Assembly: GCA_030597865.1 (NCBI GenBank)
Contig: JAUVQZ010000101.1
Location: 1 to 9,806 of the forward strand
Direction: 5' to 3'
Source: Pseudomonadota bacterium
GTDB taxonomy: Bacteria; Desulfobacterota; Desulfobulbia; Desulfobulbales; SURF-16
Length of the DNA: 9,806 bases
Shown here: piece after piece, positions 6,752-9,806 of the stretch
How positions within the stretch are numbered: the first letter of the stretch is position 1
Layout of the letters: every line of letters begins with the position of its first letter
The notes under the pieces: generated by a model
Seen by the model: only the letters and a program-made list of their open reading frames with translations
Told to the model about the DNA's origin: nothing
The model's database searches: none
Position numbers and translations under genes: made by a program

Positions 6752-7423
6752 TTACGAGACAGTGAGATCGTCCCTGACAACCTTGCGCGGGCCACCATGG
6801 GTGGCGGTGGACCAGTCCCGGATGGGGGCAATGCGCTCCAGGCCCTCGGCCTGACCGATACGGATCATCCGGTCATGGATTGACTGCCAGATGCACTCGA
6901 CATCAGAATGGATTTCACAGCGTCCGTCAACGGAACCGCCACAGGGGCCGTTCAGCAGGCTCTTGGCGCAGCGTACCACCGGGCAGAGACCGCCGGTGAG
7001 ATGGAGGATGCAATCGCCACAACCGGCGCATTGTTCCGCCCAGATACCCTGTTCGGCAGAGCCCCCCATAAACGAGGTGTTCAGGGCCGGATACACGGTA
7101 TCCTTGGGACGAAGATTGGCAATGAAGTTTACACCCACGCCGCAGGCCGTTGAGACAATGGCGTCATACTTGCCCTTCAACTGGTCAAGGCCGTCGATAT
7201 ACTCCTTGTCACATTGGCGCACCAGGGAATCGGTGCTGACCTTGGCCTTCTTGCCCTCTTTCTTGAGGCCGATGCGGATCAGGGAGGCGAGGATCTCGGC
7301 CTCACGCTCGCCGCCGGCGGAACAGACAGAGACACAGCCACGGCAGGCCAGAACCAGGATTTTTTTGGCGTCCTTGACCATGGTCAGGATCTCGCCCATG
7401 GGCTTACGTTCGGCAACAATCAT
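6752..7423 (-). CDS. metV: MetV: methylenetetrahydrofolate reductase C-terminal-domain protein
   Basis: This 223-residue cytoplasmic protein is cysteine-rich (13 Cys). The N-terminal half carries LACRGCVSVCSAGGER (C27, C30, C34), then C71 and C94. The C-terminal half has the MTHFR_C/MetV signature QCAGCGDC (C132, C135, C138), GGLCPVVRCAKSLLNGPCGG (C147, C152, C161) and DGRCEI (C169). In acetogens such as Moorella, MetV forms a complex with MetF and supplies its iron-sulfur/zinc site. Here no separate metF is adjacent. The start ATG overlaps the mvhD stop (ATGA) and has a strong GGAGG six bases upstream (7430-7434), so translational coupling is likely. It is the last gene before the terminator at 6698-6729. 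Its role as electron-delivery partner for a methylene-H4folate reductase, possibly the bifunctional enzyme at 103-2040, is inferred from the family. Confidence 0.9.
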   Translation of the reverse strand: MIVAERKPMGEILTMVKDAKKILVLACRGCVSVCSAGGEREAEILASLIRIGLKKEGKKAKVSTDSLVRQCDKEYIDGLDQLKGKYDAIVSTACGVGVNFIANLRPKDTVYPALNTSFMGGSAEQGIWAEQCAGCGDCILHLTGGLCPVVRCAKSLLNGPCGGSVDGRCEIHSDVECIWQSIHDRMIRIGQAEGLERIAPIRDWSTATHGGPRKVVRDDLTVS

Positions 7424-7839
7424 TTTGAACCTCCCTCAAAGGCAGGGCCTAAGTCAGTGATACGTTTATTCATTAACTGGGCCGCCTCAATAAATTCGAG
7501 ATGGAAGCCGCGGCCGCTGTGGAACATTTCCGCCCGTTCTTCGCCCAGGCCGAGTTCCTGTAATGATTTTTTAACAGCGACAACACGTTTAGCAGCGCGC
7601 TCGCTGCCCTTTTTGTTGTGACATTCGCCGATGGGGCAGCCCACGAAGAAAACGGCGTCAGCACCATCTTCAAAGGCCTTGAGAAGGGTGGTCTCCTGTA
7701 GTTTGCCGCCACACACCAGTCGGTTGATGGTGACATTGTCAGGCATGCCATCGGCCTTCAGGGCCTCAGCCCCCTCAGCAAGACTCTGCTGGGAGGTGTA
7801 GTGGCAACAAAATGCTTGGATATTTGGAGTAAAGCTCAT
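7420..7839 (-). CDS. mvhD: MvhD-family hydrogenase iron-sulfur subunit
   Basis: This 139-residue small iron-sulfur protein belongs to the MvhD/FlpD family, which links HdrA-type modules to a hydrogenase, formate dehydrogenase or reductase. Visible motifs are FCCHYTS near the N-terminus (C11, C12), INRLVCGGKL (C43) and FEDGADAVFFVGCPIGECHN (C68, C73), the core GAD-x-V-x-x-x-GC-x-x-x-x-CH pattern of the family. The N-terminal CCHYTS differs from the more usual CxxC form, so the cluster ligands may be shifted. No in-frame UGA (selenocysteine) is present. ATG 7839 has GGAG six bases upstream (7846-7849). It follows the HdrC-like gene by 57 bases and overlaps metV by four. It probably carries one [2Fe-2S] cluster and passes electrons between the other two operon proteins; that wiring is inferred. 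Confidence 0.87.
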   Translation of the reverse strand: MSFTPNIQAFCCHYTSQQSLAEGAEALKADGMPDNVTINRLVCGGKLQETTLLKAFEDGADAVFFVGCPIGECHNKKGSERAAKRVVAVKKSLQELGLGEERAEMFHSGRGFHLEFIEAAQLMNKRITDLGPAFEGGSK

Positions 7840-7850
7840 CTACATCTCCG

Positions 7851-7874
7851 TAAAAAGTAAACCCGCATGGCGGG
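7851..7874 (-). terminator. Intra-operon hairpin with U-rich tail (possible attenuator)
   Basis: On the minus strand CCCGC-cat-GCGGG (7862-7874) is followed by TTTACTTTTT (7851-7860). It occupies most of the 57-base gap between the HdrC-like stop (7897) and the mvhD ribosome site (7846-7849). The five-base stem is short, so partial termination or mRNA processing that alters subunit ratios is more likely than a full stop. It is not expected to separate the genes into different operons. Confidence 0.4.
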
Positions 7875-7896
7875 AGTTCATCAGGCGTTCCAGCTA

Positions 7897-8454
7897 TCAG
7901 CCGGCAGCGGCAATGAGGCGTTCGTCCTCGCCCTGATTCTGCTCGATGGCCTGGGCCGGGCATTCGGAAACACAGATTCCGCAGCCTTGGCATTTTTCAG
8001 AGTCGATAAAGGCAACGCCTTTATCATCAATAACCGGAACCTCAAAGGGGCAGACGCGGACGCAGGTGAGACAGGAGACGCATTGGTCACGTTCTACCCA
8101 GGCAATCTTGCCCTTTTCGCGCAGGTCCTGCTCGCTGATAATCCCCTCTTTCATGGCCAGTTTCTGGATGGCGGACATGATTGCCGCAAAGCGGACATTC
8201 TGGGGGCAGACAAAGACGCAACCCTGGCATTGGGAACAGTACCAAAGCAAGTCCGCCTGGAGGACCTGATCTTTAAGGCCCATGCGGATCATATGGATGA
8301 TCTTGCGGGGGTCAAACTCTGGAATGGCTTGACTGACAGGGCATGCACCGCTGCAAGCCCCACAGGAAAAACAAGAGTTGAGATGTTCGCCACCGGGAAG
8401 TGCTGTCACTTCAGCCCCGAAGGCGGCATTGATCTCTTTATTAGTGATGGCCAT
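7897..8454 (-). CDS. HdrC-like / ferredoxin fusion protein with four [4Fe-4S] sites
   Basis: This 185-residue protein has exactly 16 cysteines, all in four C-x2-C-x2-C-x3-C motifs. Two lie in an N-terminal HdrC-like half (C28/31/34/38 and C73/76/79/83, the latter in WYCSQCQGCVFVCP). Two lie in a C-terminal ferredoxin-like half (C125/128/131/135 and C155/158/161/165, the latter in KCQGCGICVSECPAQAI). The N-terminal half matches the HdrC heterodisulfide reductase subunit. The C-terminal half resembles ferredoxin inserts such as that at the end of HdrA. No membrane segment or export signal is seen, so it is cytoplasmic. ATG 8454 has GAGG five bases upstream (8460-8463). The gene ends in adjacent stops TGA and TAG. 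It leads the operon with mvhD and metV; hdrA and hdrB are absent from the window. It probably acts as an electron wire into MvhD and MetV. The donor is unknown. Confidence 0.88.
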   Translation of the reverse strand: MAITNKEINAAFGAEVTALPGGEHLNSCFSCGACSGACPVSQAIPEFDPRKIIHMIRMGLKDQVLQADLLWYCSQCQGCVFVCPQNVRFAAIMSAIQKLAMKEGIISEQDLREKGKIAWVERDQCVSCLTCVRVCPFEVPVIDDKGVAFIDSEKCQGCGICVSECPAQAIEQNQGEDERLIAAAG

Positions 8455-8516
8455 AATTTCCTCGTTAAAAAAAACTAATCAAAAAAAATGAAGATTGTTT
8501 TTGCTGAGACAGTGCA

Positions 8517-8539
8517 GTGATTTAGCAGTACTAAACCAC
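8517..8539 (-). promoter_or_regulatory. Leader hairpin upstream of the HdrC-like gene
   Basis: Minus-strand arms GTGGTTTAG (8531-8539) and CTAAATCAC (8517-8525) pair over nine bases with one G-U wobble around TACTG, about 62 bases before the start codon. It pairs better as minus-strand RNA than as plus-strand RNA, where the same position is an A-C mismatch. Two T8 runs lie further down, but about 30 bases away, too far for a simple terminator. It could be an operator or an RNA regulatory stem. Confidence 0.35.
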
Positions 8540-8632
8540 CCTCCGATAAAGGGGGGGAGGGGGATGGATATGTTCACTGGGTGTGTCGAATTTCCGCCGC
8601 GCCCCCATTGTTGAAGGGAAAGGCAGTCGAAG

Positions 8633-8662
8633 AAGCTACCAGAACCGAACACGTTTTGTCAA
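8633..8662 (-). promoter_or_regulatory. Candidate promoter of the hdrC-like/mvhD/metV operon
   Basis: A perfect -35 TTGACA lies on the minus strand (8657-8662). The best -10 partner is TAGCTT (8633-8638) after 18 bases, which matches only 3 of 6 consensus bases. The start would be near 8626, a leader of about 170 bases containing the hairpin at 8517-8539. Activator help would be expected with so weak a -10. Confidence 0.3.
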
Positions 8663-8719
8663 GGAAATCTCAGGGGCTTTTACGCGTCCTTATCCCTGGA
8701 ATTGGGTAGTTGTACGGGG

Positions 8720-9694
8720 TTAGACCAGGAGGCGAAACTCGCCCTTGCCGAGCAGATCGTGGAGGTGGAGGAGGCCACAGAGCGCCCCTGCGGAATTGGT
8801 CACCGGCAGGGCCGTGACTTCATGGCGCTGCATAATGCTCAAGGCATCAGCGGCCAGCAGGCCCTCATCAATGGTCTTGGGGGATGGGGTCATCATCTGA
8901 CTGGCAATGATCTCGGCCAGATTGGTCCTGTTGTCGCTGATCAGGCGGCGGAGGTCACCATCGGTGATGATGCCGCGCAGGGTGCTGTCTTCAAGGACCA
9001 GGACAGCGCCGATATTCTTTTTGTCAAGGATGGCAACGGCGTCAGCAAAGCTTGTTTGCGGGGTGACAACGGGTAGCTCAGCGTCGGTCATCATCACCTC
9101 GGAGACCTTGACCTTGAGGCGCTCACCCAGGCTGCCGCCGGGATGGTTGTAACGAAAATCACTGGCGGCAAAATTCTTTTTGTCCATAAGGACCACGGCC
9201 AGGGCATCGCCAACGGCCAGGGCAGCCGTGGTGCTGGCTGTGGGGGCCAGTCCCCAGGGGCAGGCCTCCCGGGGCACGGCAGCGCCCAGGGTGGCATCGG
9301 CAAAATCGGCCAGGGTGGAGGAGCCGTTGCCGGTGAGGGCGATGGTCTTGACCCCCCTGCTTTTCAGGGTGGGCATCAGGAGGTTAAGCTCCGATGTCTC
9401 GCCGCTATAGGAGATGGCCAGTACCACATCGCTGGGGGCAACAATGCCGAGATCACCATGCATGGCCTCCACCGGATGGAGAAAGAGGGAGGGGGTGCCG
9501 GTGGAATTGAGGGTGGCGGCAATCTTCTGGCCGATGATACCTGACTTGCCAATGCCGGTGATGATGAGCCGGGTGGGGCAGGCCATTATCAGCTCTATGG
9601 CCCTGTCAAAGTCTGCATCAAGTTGATCGATCACAGCGCGGATACCTTCTGCTTCGATCTGGAGAACCTCTTTGGCGCGGGCAAGTGAAGACAT
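8720..9694 (-). CDS. kdsD: KpsF/GutQ-type arabinose-5-phosphate isomerase
   Basis: This 324-residue enzyme interconverts D-ribulose 5-phosphate and D-arabinose 5-phosphate, the first step toward Kdo of lipopolysaccharide, in the cytoplasm. Residues about 38-172 are the SIS sugar-isomerase domain, with ITGIGKSG (45-52), SYSGETSE (95-102), LAPTAST (149-155) and the HPGGSLG motif (184-190) whose histidine is catalytic in the family. Two CBS domains follow (about 200-255 and 266-320), possibly nucleotide- or sugar-sensing. The length matches E. coli KdsD (about 328). ATG 9694 gives the typical MSSLARAKEVL start, although no strong ribosome site is seen upstream. The usual kdo neighbours (kdsA, kdsC, lpt genes) are not visible in the window. 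GutQ or capsule KpsF paralogues are alternatives that sequence alone cannot separate, but the core role is the same. Confidence 0.92.
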   Translation of the reverse strand: MSSLARAKEVLQIEAEGIRAVIDQLDADFDRAIELIMACPTRLIITGIGKSGIIGQKIAATLNSTGTPSLFLHPVEAMHGDLGIVAPSDVVLAISYSGETSELNLLMPTLKSRGVKTIALTGNGSSTLADFADATLGAAVPREACPWGLAPTASTTAALAVGDALAVVLMDKKNFAASDFRYNHPGGSLGERLKVKVSEVMMTDAELPVVTPQTSFADAVAILDKKNIGAVLVLEDSTLRGIITDGDLRRLISDNRTNLAEIIASQMMTPSPKTIDEGLLAADALSIMQRHEVTALPVTNSAGALCGLLHLHDLLGKGEFRLLV

Positions 9695-9701
9695 ATTTAA
9701 T

Positions 9702-9736
9702 CAGAAGTTGAGAAGTCAGAATTCAGAAATAAGAAT
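9702..9736. repeat. AGAA-rich short intergenic repeat, same family as 1-85
   Basis: The stretch is built from CAGAAGTTGAGAAGTCAG followed by AATTCAGAAATAAGAAT, an irregular iteration of AGAA units. Its core GAGAAGTCAGAATTCAGAA closely matches the reverse complement of 54-73 (GAGAAGTAAGAATTTGAGAA). It lies just upstream of kdsD, so it may fall in that gene's leader or displace its ribosome site. Confidence 0.5.
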
Positions 9737-9775
9737 GATGAAAACAGGATTCGGCATTGTGAATATGCCATGGCA

Positions 9776-9806
9776 TCAGCCACAGCCGCAACCCAGGGTT
9801 TCCTTG
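9776..9806 (-). CDS. Possible C-terminal end of an upstream gene (partial)
   Basis: The minus strand reads KETLGCGCG and then a TGA stop at 9776-9778. A CGCG tail is seen in some iron-sulfur proteins, for example A-type carriers that have CGCG near the C-terminus, but nine residues cannot identify a family. A second frame is also open to the edge, so this is only a suggestion. If real, it lies 81 bases upstream of kdsD on the same strand. Confidence 0.25.
   Translation of the reverse strand, partial: KETLGCGCG

Larger units (their letters stand above)
8455..8719. other. Regulatory gap between kdsD and the HdrC-like gene
   Basis: These 265 bases contain no convincing gene. From right to left on the minus strand they hold a candidate promoter (8633-8662), a C-rich tract (complement of G7-A-G5 at 8551-8563), a leader hairpin (8517-8539), and two runs of about eight T just before the ribosome site. 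No clear terminator for kdsD was found. Confidence 0.5.

Noticed and set aside
7892..7899. Selenocysteine read-through at the TGA ending the HdrC-like gene
   Set aside because: The TGA is followed at once by an in-frame TAG, so read-through would add one residue. The four cluster motifs are already complete.
8545..8570. G-quadruplex at the G7-A-G5 tract
   Set aside because: Only three clear GGG runs are present, and the transcript of the downstream operon carries the C-rich strand, so a four-stranded structure is weakly supported.
1..9806. CRISPR array, tRNA, rRNA or insertion sequence
   Set aside because: No regularly spaced identical repeats with unique spacers, no tRNA-like or rRNA-like stretch and no transposase were seen on either strand.

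Overview
The window looks like chromosomal DNA from an anaerobic, energy-conserving bacterium, most likely a Desulfobacterota (sulfate-reducer-like) lineage. That placement is an inference. It rests on the gene mix: MetV, MvhD and an HdrC-like iron-sulfur protein together, a YedF-type sulfurtransferase, a methyl-accepting chemotaxis protein ending in an acidic DDDDFEDF tail, a bifunctional homocysteine methyltransferase/methylenetetrahydrofolate reductase, and KdsD for lipopolysaccharide Kdo (hence Gram-negative). No taxonomic marker gene is present.

Layout. On the minus strand at the left, a Ser/Thr protein kinase (2092-3372) lies 51 bases upstream of the bifunctional homocysteine S-methyltransferase/MTHFR (103-2040), probably as one transcription unit. 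A 391-base divergent region (3373-3763) with two inverted repeats and a candidate promoter separates the kinase from plus-strand yedF (3764-4372), whose stop codon sits in the loop of a terminator-like hairpin. After a 385-base gap with a short CGAAG repeat comes a chemotaxis receptor (4758-6365, plus). A 386-base gap follows, holding a large inverted repeat and a clear bidirectional terminator (6698-6729).

The right half is minus strand: an HdrC/ferredoxin-like protein (7897-8454), MvhD (7420-7839) and MetV (6752-7423), transcribed in that order and ending at the terminator. Upstream is kdsD (8720-9694), and at the right edge a possible C-terminal scrap of another gene.

How the genes may work together. 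MetV is the known partner of MetF-type methylenetetrahydrofolate reductase in acetogens and related anaerobes. MvhD and HdrC proteins pass electrons between flavin and iron-sulfur modules. The three-gene cluster therefore reads as an electron conduit to a methylene-H4folate reductase, but hdrA, hdrB and a dedicated metF are absent beside it. The only MTHFR domain in view is the bifunctional protein about 4.7 kb away, which would couple methyl-H4folate formation to methionine synthesis. A functional link between the two loci is attractive but unproven.

The intergenic regions carry several short repeat families: an AGAA/TTCT-rich one near both ends of the window, a CACAGAGGCACAAAG inverted repeat, and a 9-base-period CGAAG repeat.
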